From Spirochaetales bacterium (GTDB lineage Bacteria > Spirochaetota > Spirochaetia > UBA9216), in the NCBI GenBank assembly GCA_016839055.1, contig JAEKNX010000006.1, positions 186,001-250,000 on the forward strand: 64,000 bases of DNA. The letters run 5' to 3'. A model generated the notes under the pieces. That model was given only the letters and a program-made list of their open reading frames with translations, had not been told where the DNA came from and made no database searches. Within the stretch, counting starts at the first letter, position 1, and each line of letters starts with the position of its first letter. This document shows positions 16,641 to 24,699 of the stretch, one piece after another. The position numbers and the translations under genes were made by a program.

Positions 16641-17327
16641 ATGAAGAGGAATGTTCTTGTTTTAATATTATTACTATGCACTTTATCGGTATTTGCCGGA
16701 GATGTTGCTGACTATGTAAATCTCGGTTTTTCAGACGATTCTAAATATTTCATGTTTGGTCTTTATGGAATCGATTATAAGAGTTCAAATCCTTACGCGG
16801 ATATATATACCATAGATGTTAATGGTAATAAATTTGCGGATAAAGGGGTTTGCACGAAGGTCTACAATATTGATCTTCAGGTCGGACAGGACGGCAGCGG
16901 TGCCCTGTATAATCTGCTTGAAGAAAACTTTAATCAGCTTAAACCTTTTAAAATTAACCATCTTAACAAGGGGAGAATTGTTTATCTGCTGATAAATGGA
17001 GATGCACCCAAAGATATTCTGGAATTCCGGGATTTTCAAAACAATGGAAAATATCATGTTGCACTCACGCAACAGCGGTTTGGAAATGACAAGAAGCCCA
17101 GCGCCTCTTTTCACATTCAACTGACTGTAACCGACAGCAGCAGCAAGACTACTGTATATACAATAGGTCTTCCGGATTATAAGCGGACCGATGTTCTGAA
17201 ATACCGGATTAAGCAGGTTATGTTTGCTCCCGATGAGAAGTCTCTGGTCTTCGTTGTTGAAAAGGAAATCCTTGACGGCGCCGGCCCGAGTATCAGATAC
17301 ATGGTTGAAACTGTTAAACTGAAATAG
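16641..17327 (+). CDS. DUF2259-type predicted secreted protein
   Basis: 228 residues from ATG 16641, chosen because AAGGGAGG lies directly upstream. A signal peptide (MKRNVLVLILLLCTLSVFAG) is followed by LGFSDDSKYFMFGLYGIDY and PYADIYTIDV, which fit the opening of the DUF2259 family (usual form FS.DG.YFAFE.YG...PYAEIYVID). Periplasmic location is likely and function unknown. It is followed by two further exported-protein genes in the same direction. Confidence 0.75.
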   Translation: MKRNVLVLILLLCTLSVFAGDVADYVNLGFSDDSKYFMFGLYGIDYKSSNPYADIYTIDVNGNKFADKGVCTKVYNIDLQVGQDGSGALYNLLEENFNQLKPFKINHLNKGRIVYLLINGDAPKDILEFRDFQNNGKYHVALTQQRFGNDKKPSASFHIQLTVTDSSSKTTVYTIGLPDYKRTDVLKYRIKQVMFAPDEKSLVFVVEKEILDGAGPSIRYMVETVKLK

Positions 17328-17360
17328 AGACAGGTTCCGGAGAACCCCAAGGATAACCGG

Positions 17361-18557
17361 TTGAAAAAAATTACGCAGCTCCGAATTTCTTTAGTTTTAA
17401 TATCAATACTTGTCTTATCTTCGGCCGCAGTCTTCGGTGAGCAGGTAAGGCAGCTTTCGTTTGACCTCTGGGCATCGCGGGCAGAGGTTTTCTTTTTCGA
17501 TGACAGCAGAGAGCTGTACGGCTATGCGGGCAGCATCGACCCGTCCGGAACTTTTTCGGTGGATAAGGACATCTTCCCCGATATCCCGGAGAAGATGTTC
17601 CTGCCATGGTCTGAGGCTCGCAGCGTGTCGGGCTTTACCGGAACATCTGAAGATCTCATCATTGGAATAAATAAAGGCTACCCCCTCAGGTTTGACGCCT
17701 CCGGTTATGAAACACTCAGGTTTGAAAGACCGTCGGCCGAGGTGATAGATGAATATCTTGATTTTTCTGCAGGCAGAACGCTTGGGACCGTTTTTACGGA
17801 GAGCGGCTCTGTATACTTTCATTTTTATAAAGATGTTTTATTTGATACAGGCGCAGATGACGCGGCCCAAGGTGATTCATCCGCGTCATTTCTTTTAAGG
17901 TATGAGTCGGGCCGTAACCTATCGGCCGTAGACCTGAAATTCGCCGAAGTCGACCCCGACTGGGAGCCTGTCGAATTTATCAGCACCGCCGAGGGCAGTA
18001 TGGCGGCCTGGAAATATTCGGATGAAAAGAAGACCCGTTTCAGGTATATTAAACATGCTGAGGATGGGACGGCCCTTAAGGAAATTGATGAGGCTTATTT
18101 CAGGGACGGCTATGCTCTCATTCCCTTCAGCGAGGGCTCCTTTTCCCTCAGGGGCTTTATCAGGGCCGTCAGGGAGGGCGTTCTGCCGGGACAGCTCGCG
18201 GACGCTGGAGATGTCTTTTTGAAGCTCTCTTCCACCGAAGCATCAGCTTACAGTGAAAATTATCCTGCCTTCTTCTTTGACCGGGCTGATAGCGGCTCCT
18301 CTGCATTGAAGTCTCCTGTTCTCCTGCCGGCGGCTGGCGGCGGAAATCTCTGGTATATTCTCTCTGATGACACGATAATCCGCTGTGCTGACAATGTCTC
18401 CGTCTGCTCTCTGCCGGAGCTTCCTCCTGGTTTTAGATACAAAGAGTTATGGGCCGGCGGGGAGTATCTGATTGTCAGCTGGGAGGAGACGAGGTTTCCC
18501 TTAATAGGCCGTTCCGGGATGATTACCGTTCGATTAAGTGATATACTCAGAAACTGA
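17361..18557 (+). CDS. Hypothetical exported protein
   Basis: 398 residues, TTG start (TTGAAAAAAATTACG). A signal peptide ends near AAVFGEQ. The mature protein contains repeated short strands (LYGYAGSIDPSGTFSVDKD, LVFV-like and SGSVYFHFYKD patterns), suggesting a beta-rich, possibly propeller-like fold. I do not recognise the family. It lies 33 bp after the DUF2259 gene and overlaps the extended frame of the next gene, so the three form a probable envelope operon. Confidence 0.6.
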   Translation: MKKITQLRISLVLISILVLSSAAVFGEQVRQLSFDLWASRAEVFFFDDSRELYGYAGSIDPSGTFSVDKDIFPDIPEKMFLPWSEARSVSGFTGTSEDLIIGINKGYPLRFDASGYETLRFERPSAEVIDEYLDFSAGRTLGTVFTESGSVYFHFYKDVLFDTGADDAAQGDSSASFLLRYESGRNLSAVDLKFAEVDPDWEPVEFISTAEGSMAAWKYSDEKKTRFRYIKHAEDGTALKEIDEAYFRDGYALIPFSEGSFSLRGFIRAVREGVLPGQLADAGDVFLKLSSTEASAYSENYPAFFFDRADSGSSALKSPVLLPAAGGGNLWYILSDDTIIRCADNVSVCSLPELPPGFRYKELWAGGEYLIVSWEETRFPLIGRSGMITVRLSDILRN

Positions 18558-18588
18558 GCATGACTCGAGTCACAGAGTGGAGGATGCC

Positions 18589-19242
18589 TTGACTGTTAAA
18601 AAACTAATTATCATTCTTAATTTAATAATTATTCCTCAACTGCTTACGGCCTTCTCTCTTGAGGGCATACAGTTTAATACGGGCAATGCAATTATCCTGA
18701 ATGCCGAAGATGTCTCAATCAGTCCTGCACCCACGCAATCTGCTGCTCTTCTGGGGGTCTCAGTTCCGATGATGTTTACAGATATCCTGTATTTTGAGCC
18801 GGGAATCAGGTTGTACGCCTTCAATGTCATTCTCGAGGCTACAAAATATAAGCCGGTTCCCGCCGCGGTAGAGACAAGGGACAGAGTCTCCGTTCTCGGC
18901 TGTGAAATCCGGCCGGAGATAGGCGCGGTTTTCAAGATCTCCGAGAGTATCGAGCTGGGGGTAACCGGGGCTCCTGTTGTGCTTCTGCGGTTTCCTATTC
19001 AGGCTAATGATGATGCCGGAGATGAGGAAAAAACCACAATCCTAAATTATTACTTCAGTTCGCTGCGGTTTCTTAGTTTTTACACGGGAGGATTTTTTAC
19101 CTGGAACTTTTCAGAAAACATCGCCCTCAAGCTTAAAATCGGAACCGATATCCCCATTTATCATATCTGGGACGGTGAGGTAATTGCGTTTTATGATCAG
19201 ATGATAATAGTGCCGGAACTCTGTTTTTTCTGGCGTTTTTGA
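18589..19242 (+). CDS. Hypothetical outer-membrane beta-barrel-like protein
   Basis: 217 residues from a TTG at 18589, chosen because GTGGAGG sits 6 bases upstream and the product then starts with a signal peptide (MTVKKLIIILNLIIIPQLLTA). The mature sequence shows alternating hydrophobic strands, for example FEPGIRLYAFNVILE, IELGVTGAPVVLLRFP and IALKLKIGTDIPIYHIW, and ends with the aromatic terminus LCFFWRF typical of outer-membrane barrels. Family not recognised. Confidence 0.6.
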   Translation: MTVKKLIIILNLIIIPQLLTAFSLEGIQFNTGNAIILNAEDVSISPAPTQSAALLGVSVPMMFTDILYFEPGIRLYAFNVILEATKYKPVPAAVETRDRVSVLGCEIRPEIGAVFKISESIELGVTGAPVVLLRFPIQANDDAGDEEKTTILNYYFSSLRFLSFYTGGFFTWNFSENIALKLKIGTDIPIYHIWDGEVIAFYDQMIIVPELCFFWRF

Positions 19243-19247
19243 GCGCC

Positions 19248-19268
19248 GCCTGCAGAACCTCTGCAGGC
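19248..19268. terminator. Bidirectional hairpin between convergent genes
   Basis: An 8-bp stem (GCCTGCAG/CTGCAGGC) with an AACCT loop, 5 bp past the barrel-protein stop and 8 bp from the stop of the convergent symporter gene. Flanks are not U-rich. Confidence 0.5.
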
Positions 19269-19276
19269 ATTATCGG

Positions 19277-20506
19277 CTAACTGAATTTTCTTATTGGAAT
19301 ATCTTCCTGAAGTCCGGCTCTTTTTGAACCAATCATTGAAACAAGTGAATTCGTCATGGTATCAAGCAGAACGCTGACGCTGAACAGAATCGGGAGTATC
19401 GGTTTTAGAATAAGATAACCTTCCTCAATTCCCTTGCCGTATATTGAACACAGGAGCGACACTGATACGAAAAATCCGCTGCCCGGAAACGGTCCGACTA
19501 TAAACGACGCCAGAAATGAGAAGGCGGCTACCCATATTACTCCGCTAAGATTTAGGCCGAGGCTCGAATATGATTTAAGAATAACTATGAAAGCAACCGC
19601 GGTAATCATTGCCGTTCCGCCTCTGCCGAAGATGGCAAGCAGCGGCAGGTTTACCGAGCCTGCTTCCGGTTTAGAGCCCATATTTTCCCGGCTGTTCTTT
19701 ATCTGAAGGCCCAGGCAAAACAGACTGTCGCCTGAAACAGCGGCCGCAAGAGCGGGTGCTATTGCTCCGTAGATCCATTTATATGGATTTTTCTTTCCGA
19801 GGATAAAATAAATTATTATGGGATAAATAATAAATATTATTAAAAGAATATCAGCCGCAATTGCCAGGAGCATCTGTCTGAAAAGGTCTATCTCTGCGGT
19901 ATTCCGAATCTGCTCAGTCAGAAACCAGGCCATCGGAATTACAAAGAATCCCATCAGTTCGATGATAAAAGAGTTGATGTGGTAGAAAATGCCGGACATT
20001 GATTCAAAAAACTGAACGGCCGCGCGGGTTATCACCTTATCGAAATTCAGGTTGAATCCTACCAGTATTGCCATTATAAACAAGGGAAGAATGTGGTTTC
20101 CATCCTGGAATACTGCCGCGAAGAAGTTTCGTGGGAAAATAGTCAGCAGGGTTTCGTAAAAACCCGGGAGGTTCACCGGCGCATTTTCCTCGATGAATAC
20201 CGGAATGCGTTCAGGAGAAAGAAGCAGAACCGACAGGGTCCCGATTATAGATAGGAGGGCGCTTGTTGCCACCATGTAGAAGATTGTCTTTCCGAAGAGC
20301 ACCGTCGTTTTCTTGTTTCGGCTGAGAGTGTATATTCCGGTAATTACTGAAAAGAATACCAGCGGAAATAGAATATACCGTCCTAGGCTGACCGAAAGGT
20401 ATGACAGTTTTTCAATTAATTCCAAGTTGGTCCAGGCTTCGGGTATAAAAATACCCAGAAGTACGCCGACGATTATTCCAATAAAAAGCTTCAACCATAT
20501 TTTCAT
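19277..20506 (-). CDS. Dicarboxylate/amino acid:cation symporter (DAACS family)
   Basis: 409 residues from ATG 20506 (an in-frame TTG lies 18 bases further upstream). Eight membrane segments plus re-entrant loops are apparent. Family blocks: LFLRFPLVFF-like ILFPLVFFSVITGIYTLS, the serine-rich motif region around SGDSLFCLGLQIK, IFGRGGTAMITAVAFIVIL and a late SVLLDTMTNSLVSMIG. The canonical serine and NMDGT-type motifs are diverged, so substrate (glutamate, aspartate or C4-dicarboxylate) is not assignable. Confidence 0.85.
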   Translation of the reverse strand: MKIWLKLFIGIIVGVLLGIFIPEAWTNLELIEKLSYLSVSLGRYILFPLVFFSVITGIYTLSRNKKTTVLFGKTIFYMVATSALLSIIGTLSVLLLSPERIPVFIEENAPVNLPGFYETLLTIFPRNFFAAVFQDGNHILPLFIMAILVGFNLNFDKVITRAAVQFFESMSGIFYHINSFIIELMGFFVIPMAWFLTEQIRNTAEIDLFRQMLLAIAADILLIIFIIYPIIIYFILGKKNPYKWIYGAIAPALAAAVSGDSLFCLGLQIKNSRENMGSKPEAGSVNLPLLAIFGRGGTAMITAVAFIVILKSYSSLGLNLSGVIWVAAFSFLASFIVGPFPGSGFFVSVSLLCSIYGKGIEEGYLILKPILPILFSVSVLLDTMTNSLVSMIGSKRAGLQEDIPIRKFS

Positions 20507-20584
20507 ATGGATACAGTAACTCAAATTTTTTTTAATTTCAACTTGCCGCAGAGATTAAAATAAATCTGGCGATCCATTAATTCC

Positions 20585-21253
20585 TTATGTCCGCCCGAAA
20601 TCGAAGAGACTTTTCCTGTCGGTGAATTTATACAGCTTGCCCGGTACGTATCTGCCTTCGCTTATTGTTTTGAAGTAGAAGTTGATGAAATCCTCGGCTC
20701 TGTTGCTGTCCGACTCAAAACAGTAGATCCTGAAGGCCTCATTTTGATAGAGGATTGAAAGATTCTGAACAAAGGTTTTCAGATAACTGAATACCGCGCT
20801 TTCAACTGGCGTCATCACCTTAAGCCCGTTAGAATCGAGAATCAGCGAAATTCTTCCTGATTTCTGTTTGATGAATAGTTGGATCAGTTCTTTCAGGAGG
20901 TATCCGTATCCTTTTATCCATCTGTCTATCATTAGATCATAGACAGGAGTCGAAATCTCATGAAAGGTCTTGTTGAACTCTCCCGGCTGATAGCTTATGA
21001 TGGCCTCATCAATTCTTTTATGCCGGTTTATAATTGTAAGGATGGAATTCCTGGCCGACAGCGGTGACCGCTTATTCCAGATTATATTCAGTTTTTCAGG
21101 TTCTGTTTTTTCAGCGCCGGAGATTGACTTCGGAGTGAGGCTTCCGGCTTCACTCTTCTCGGAGAGGAAAATAACATTTTCGTCTTTTCCGGAATTTTTC
21201 TCTATTAGTTTTTTGTGATTCAAGCTGCCTGCAACCAGGATTATTTTACTCAT
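20585..21253 (-). CDS. Degenerate short-chain dehydrogenase-like protein
   Basis: 222 residues. The arrangement recalls an SDR Rossmann fold: KIILVAGSLNHKKLI at the N-terminus, then WIKGYGYLLKELIQLFIKQKSGRISLILDSNG, then a helix AVFSYLKTFVQNLSILYQNEAFRIYCF where a YxxxK would be. The glycine-rich TGxxxGIG, the NAG strand and the catalytic Tyr are not intact, so a dehydrogenase reaction is unlikely. It may be a structural or regulatory paralogue. No clear operon partner. Confidence 0.5.
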   Translation of the reverse strand: MSKIILVAGSLNHKKLIEKNSGKDENVIFLSEKSEAGSLTPKSISGAEKTEPEKLNIIWNKRSPLSARNSILTIINRHKRIDEAIISYQPGEFNKTFHEISTPVYDLMIDRWIKGYGYLLKELIQLFIKQKSGRISLILDSNGLKVMTPVESAVFSYLKTFVQNLSILYQNEAFRIYCFESDSNRAEDFINFYFKTISEGRYVPGKLYKFTDRKSLFDFGRT

Positions 21254-21298
21254 GTGCGTAACAGTTTACATGCAATAAATTCTAAGGTCAAGAAAGGA

Positions 21299-21308
21299 GT
21301 GAAAATTC
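21299..21308. repeat. Direct repeat flanking element 1 copy 2 (first)
   Basis: GTGAAAATTC abuts one end of the element and is repeated exactly at 21573-21582 at the other end, as in a target-site duplication. Confidence 0.65.
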
Positions 21309-21572
21309 CTGCAATTCAAAATTTGGCTGCAATTTTATAATCATCCGGCCCTTGCTGCACCCCGTACCCATGAAAAACTGCTGCGAAGACGCAGATGTTT
21401 TCCACAGTTACGAGGCCCCGCAGCGTCGGCATACACAGGCAGCCAAATTCAGAACTACTGACGTTCCGGAAGCGGGAATTAGAACTTTTCAACACGTGGC
21501 AAAGAGGAAGGATGTAGACAATATTTAGACATTTTAAAGATTATTCAGCCGCTTCCGGAGGTCAAAATTGCT
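21309..21572 (-). mobile_element. MITE-like structured repeat, family 1, copy 2
   Basis: A 264-bp copy, reversed relative to copy 1 at 2476-2744. In the copy 1 orientation the shared blocks are CCTCCGGAAGC near the 5' end, GCTGAATAATCTTTAAAATG with CTAAATAT after it, TTCCTCTTTGCC, AATTCCCGCTTCCGGAA, TTCTGAATTTGGCTGC, GCAGCAAGGGCC and the closing GCAGCCAAATTTTGAATT. Between the last two inner blocks lies a long hairpin (21358-21420) whose arms differ from copy 1 yet still pair. No ORF is carried. With its flanks it fills the 355-bp gap between the SDR-like and nuclease genes. Confidence 0.75.
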
Positions 21573-21582
21573 GTGAAAATTC
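21573..21582. repeat. Direct repeat flanking element 1 copy 2 (second)
   Basis: GTGAAAATTC, identical to 21299-21308, abuts the opposite end of the element. Confidence 0.65.
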
Positions 21583-21607
21583 TGTATGAGGAGCCTGTAT
21601 TAGGATT

Positions 21608-22159
21608 CTAAAAGATTTCCTCATTGAGTTTTTTTATCTGATCACGGAGTATTGCGGCTTCTTCGTAATGTTCGAGTTTGATAGCGTCCTCGAGGGCTTT
21701 TTCGAGTTCAATCTTCCTGTTTTCCGCCTCGGAGTTTGCTTCATCTGTCTTTTCGGTAATAAAGTGAATGGAAACTCCGGCCTCATCAATAATTTCTTCG
21801 GCGATGAAGATAGGGCAGTCAGCCCTTACCGCGATGGCGATACTATCCGACGGCCGTGAATCTAGGGTGACAGCATTTCCCATATTGTCGAGATAGATGG
21901 TGGAATAGAAGATTCCGTCTTTAATCTCGGAAATTTCAACTTTCTTTAGAGTGCTGCCGGTTTTGCTGATGCCTTGAAGGAATAGATCATGGGTATTAGG
22001 CCTAGGCATAGGGATGTCGCCCATTCCAATCAGAATAGACTGAGCCTCAAGCTGGCCGACGAAAATAGGAACGGCCGCGTCCGTGCCCAAAGGCTTAATC
22101 AGTACGGCGTAGCCCTGATCTGTGTGTGCCACATTCCAGACTTCGGCTTCAACAAACAT
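21608..22159 (-). CDS. Bifunctional nuclease domain (DUF151) protein with UVR motif
   Basis: 183 residues. Residues 1-135 form the BFN/DUF151 domain: VLIKPLGTDAAVPIFVG, AQSILIGM, PRPNTHDLFLQ, FYSTIYLD and SRPSDSIAIAVRADCPIFIAEE. Residues about 148-180 are a UvrB/UvrC-type helical pair (IELEKALEDAIKLEHYEEAAILRDQIKKL) used for protein contact. Family members have reported DNase and RNase activity. The BFN plus UVR fusion is common in several phyla. Confidence 0.9.
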   Translation of the reverse strand: MFVEAEVWNVAHTDQGYAVLIKPLGTDAAVPIFVGQLEAQSILIGMGDIPMPRPNTHDLFLQGISKTGSTLKKVEISEIKDGIFYSTIYLDNMGNAVTLDSRPSDSIAIAVRADCPIFIAEEIIDEAGVSIHFITEKTDEANSEAENRKIELEKALEDAIKLEHYEEAAILRDQIKKLNEEIF

Positions 22160-22268
22160 CAGTTACCTCTACCATAGAGATTAGGGTATTACCTTCCTAT
22201 TTTCAATGGAGGTCCTTTTAAAAAAACATTTATTTTAGAAAGTTCTTAATTTTTCGCCGGCTTAGAAC

Positions 22269-22823
22269 TCACAGGAGTTTTATTTTCGGCCCCGGGATTA
22301 TTCCTCCGTCAGCCGCGGTTTCAAAGATGCCGGCAGCCAGTCTGCAATAGTCGTCAAGAACTGCCTCGTCTTCGGGAGAAAAACGGCTGAGGACCCAGGA
22401 TGAGACGTCTCTTCCCGCTGGAGGTCTGGAGATTCCCATTCGCAGCCGGAAGAACTCGGGGCTGCCGCAGAGGTTCGTTATCGAGCGCAGACCGTTGTGG
22501 CCGCCGGCACCTCCACCTTTTTTAAACTGAACAGTTCCGAAGGGCAGTTCGAGATCATCATGTATAACCAGCAGGCTGTCGGTCTCAATCTTGTAGAATG
22601 ACATTGCGGCTGAGACACTTTGTCCGCTGTTGTTCATCAGTGTCTGAGGTTTTAAGATGATCAGCTGTTCATTGCCATGGTGCTGAGCGTATTCGGCCTT
22701 GAATTTTGTGTTCCAGACCAGATGGTCGTAATAACTAAGCTTTTCAAGCATCATCCATGCGAGATTGTGCCTGGTTCGTTCATATTTTTGGCCTTTATTT
22801 CCCAAGAAAGTGGATAAAATCAT
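22269..22823 (-). CDS. pth: Peptidyl-tRNA hydrolase
   Basis: 184 residues. Pth cleaves the ester of peptidyl-tRNA released from stalled ribosomes. Signatures: a first strand with LGNKGQKYERTRHNLAWM (Asn-His pair), LKPQTLMNNSGQSVSAAMSFY, LLVIHDDLELPFGTVQFKKGGGAGGHNGLRSI and FFRLRMGISRPP. The catalytic His is in TRHNLAWM and the Asp in IHDDLELP. The C-terminus is slightly short. The gene stands alone. Confidence 0.96.
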   Translation of the reverse strand: MILSTFLGNKGQKYERTRHNLAWMMLEKLSYYDHLVWNTKFKAEYAQHHGNEQLIILKPQTLMNNSGQSVSAAMSFYKIETDSLLVIHDDLELPFGTVQFKKGGGAGGHNGLRSITNLCGSPEFFRLRMGISRPPAGRDVSSWVLSRFSPEDEAVLDDYCRLAAGIFETAADGGIIPGPKIKLL

Positions 22824-22857
22824 GGTTTTATCTTATCATAAATACTGAGGAGGTTGA

Positions 22858-23622
22858 ATGGACAGGAATAATTTTGAAGCTAGGAAAGTATTCTTCCTTT
22901 ATCCGCATAGTGTAATCCAGAAAGAGCTGGTGCAAGAACTTGTTGCCAACGAATATGAAGTTTATCTGGTTATGGATCACAAGAGACTACGGGAAATAAT
23001 TTCTGAGTATGATCAGCCGATAGTTTATATAAATATTGACGATAATCTGCAGAATAAGGAGTGGGAGGAGTATATCAATGAGATGATAAGCTCTGATGAT
23101 AATAATGCCCGTGTCGGAGTGCTTACGTATAATGAAGATCAAAGGCTCGCTCAGCATTATCTAATGGATTTAATGATTTCCTGCGGGTTTATCAAGTTGA
23201 AACTCGGTCTGGAGCAGAGTAAGAAAATTATTCTTAAGACTCTGGAGGTAAATGAAGCTAAGGGGCGGCGGAAGTATCTCAGGATGAACTGCTGGGAGCA
23301 TCGGAATGCGGATTTCAACGTGAAGATCCAAGGCAGCTTTTTTACAGGCCGAATCAAAGACATCAGCTCTGTCGGAATGGCTTTCGTTTTTAATGAGGAT
23401 CTTGTTCTTTCAATCCATTCAGTCGTCTCCGATATCCAGCTCAAACTACGAGGCAAGATTGCCAGGGTCTCGGGCCCTGTCATGGGTACCCGTGTTATCC
23501 CGGAAGGAACGGTTCACGTCCTGGTTTTTGATAAAAAAACGGATTTAGAGACCCGGGGCAAAATCCATGCTTTTATTTATGAGACGCTCCAGGATCAGAT
23601 CAGGCAGAAATTGAGCGGCTAG
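22858..23622 (+). CDS. PilZ-domain protein with receiver-like N-terminus
   Basis: 254 residues; the ATG follows CTGAGGAGGTTGA. The first ~120 residues look like a receiver-type alpha/beta domain (KVFFLYPHSVIQKELVQELV, then YDQPIVYINID) without a clear phospho-acceptor pocket. The C-terminal half (about 138-250) is a PilZ fold: KYLRMNCWEHRNADFNVKI, then FFTGRIKDISSVGMAFVF (usual DxSxxG motif present), then KLRGKIARVSGPVM. It probably binds c-di-GMP, although the N-terminal RxxxR arm is reduced. GGDEF and HD-GYP proteins are encoded in this window. Confidence 0.85.
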   Translation: MDRNNFEARKVFFLYPHSVIQKELVQELVANEYEVYLVMDHKRLREIISEYDQPIVYINIDDNLQNKEWEEYINEMISSDDNNARVGVLTYNEDQRLAQHYLMDLMISCGFIKLKLGLEQSKKIILKTLEVNEAKGRRKYLRMNCWEHRNADFNVKIQGSFFTGRIKDISSVGMAFVFNEDLVLSIHSVVSDIQLKLRGKIARVSGPVMGTRVIPEGTVHVLVFDKKTDLETRGKIHAFIYETLQDQIRQKLSG

Positions 23623-23628
23623 CCCGGC

Positions 23629-24507
23629 TCAGACTGCCGCCTTCATCATCTTCCATTTTTTCCACTGATACCATTGTTCAGGATTCGCGGATACATATTT
23701 CTGCCACATCTCTAATGCGTTTTTCGCTGTTTCCTGTCCGCTTTCTATTTGCTCCAGGTTAAGGGTGTAGGTGCCGTCGGAGTTGCGCCGGAGAAAGGTT
23801 CCTATGACTGGACAGTCCGCTCTTTTTGCCAGCACATTGAGGGTGTTGTCGAAATAAAGGGTCTTGCCGAAAAGATTGATGGTTCGGTTCTTCCTTCTCC
23901 TCCACTTGTCAACTTCATCACATTCAGTCATGAGAATTCTGTTTCTTGCCAGGCAGTCAAAGGCTGTAAAGAGCATATTGCCGCAGTTTTCTTCGGTCAG
24001 AAGCTCGGTATCTACAAATCTGGTTTTATCTGTCAGCGCGTTCATCAGGACATCTGTCTGACATTCGAGGATGACGCTAAGCGGATATCCTTTTACCGAG
24101 AGAAGCCACGGAATGAATTCTACCGCTCCCCAATGTGCTGTTACGAGTATCACGCCCTTTCCCTGCTTGAGGGCGTCTATTATAAGGTGTTCGTTCTCGA
24201 TTGTAAATTTATCATTGATGAAATTTTTAATTTCCGGATAGTTCCTGTAGGCCGAGAACATTTTCTCAAAATAATGGGTAAATATTCCCTTGAAGGCTTC
24301 TTTTGTCGTATTCTTGATGAATGCCTCATCTTTTCCCTCGAGAAGGTCTCTGATATTGGTTTTAATGAGGTCGCGTTCCTTGCGGTTGAATGTGTAATAG
24401 ATTTTGCCCAGCAGCTGCATGTAGCTGAAGCATAGATGAGGGTTAAACCTCTTGAACATCATCACGTTTACTCTCGATTGACAGAATTTTGACAGATTCA
24501 GTTTCAT
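23629..24507 (-). CDS. LpxL/HtrB-like acyltransferase family protein
   Basis: 292 residues; the ATG is preceded by ACAGGAG. The acyltransferase motif HxxxxE appears in VTAHWGAVEFIPWLL, with PLSVILECQTD and NRILMTECDEV in the positions of later conserved blocks. Family enzymes transfer acyl chains to lipid A precursors or other glycolipids at the inner membrane. Many spirochaetes lack classical lipid A, so the acceptor may be another envelope lipid. It converges on the PilZ gene with a 6-bp gap. Confidence 0.8.
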   Translation of the reverse strand: MKLNLSKFCQSRVNVMMFKRFNPHLCFSYMQLLGKIYYTFNRKERDLIKTNIRDLLEGKDEAFIKNTTKEAFKGIFTHYFEKMFSAYRNYPEIKNFINDKFTIENEHLIIDALKQGKGVILVTAHWGAVEFIPWLLSVKGYPLSVILECQTDVLMNALTDKTRFVDTELLTEENCGNMLFTAFDCLARNRILMTECDEVDKWRRRKNRTINLFGKTLYFDNTLNVLAKRADCPVIGTFLRRNSDGTYTLNLEQIESGQETAKNALEMWQKYVSANPEQWYQWKKWKMMKAAV

Positions 24508-24699
24508 TTCGATTCTCCTGTTTTTTATATTTTTTTTAGGTGGCCTAGGGAATCAACCCTCGCTGCCCCATATAGATATTTCACCACAGGAAAATTCAAC
24601 AAGCAAGCGTTTTTTTATTTTGTTGAGTAAAGGCTCTTTTAAAACAGTAGATTTTCAATTCCACGATTTTTGAGATTACCTTAGTTTAGTAAAATTCTA
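24508..24699. other. Intergenic gap with probable family 2 remnant
   Basis: 192 bp between two minus-strand genes. Positions 24641-24673, read on the minus strand, match the first block of family 2 (CAAAAATC.TGGAATTGAA.AT as in copy A at 6308). Next to it is AGGCTCTTTT, like the AGGCTCTG of copy B, and the middle of the element is missing. A stem TCAACAA/TTGTTGA lies at about 24597-24627. The remaining part up to the acyltransferase holds only an A/T run and its ribosome site. Confidence 0.4.

Noticed and set aside
23749-24435. Plus-strand ORF of 228 codons opposite the acyltransferase gene
   Set aside because: It is antisense to a protein with the HxxxxE acyltransferase motif and a good ribosome site; the plus-strand product has no family features.
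24508-24600. Riboswitch before the acyltransferase gene
   Set aside because: The GGG/CCC pairing there is short and matches no riboswitch core I know; only a ribosome site is clear.
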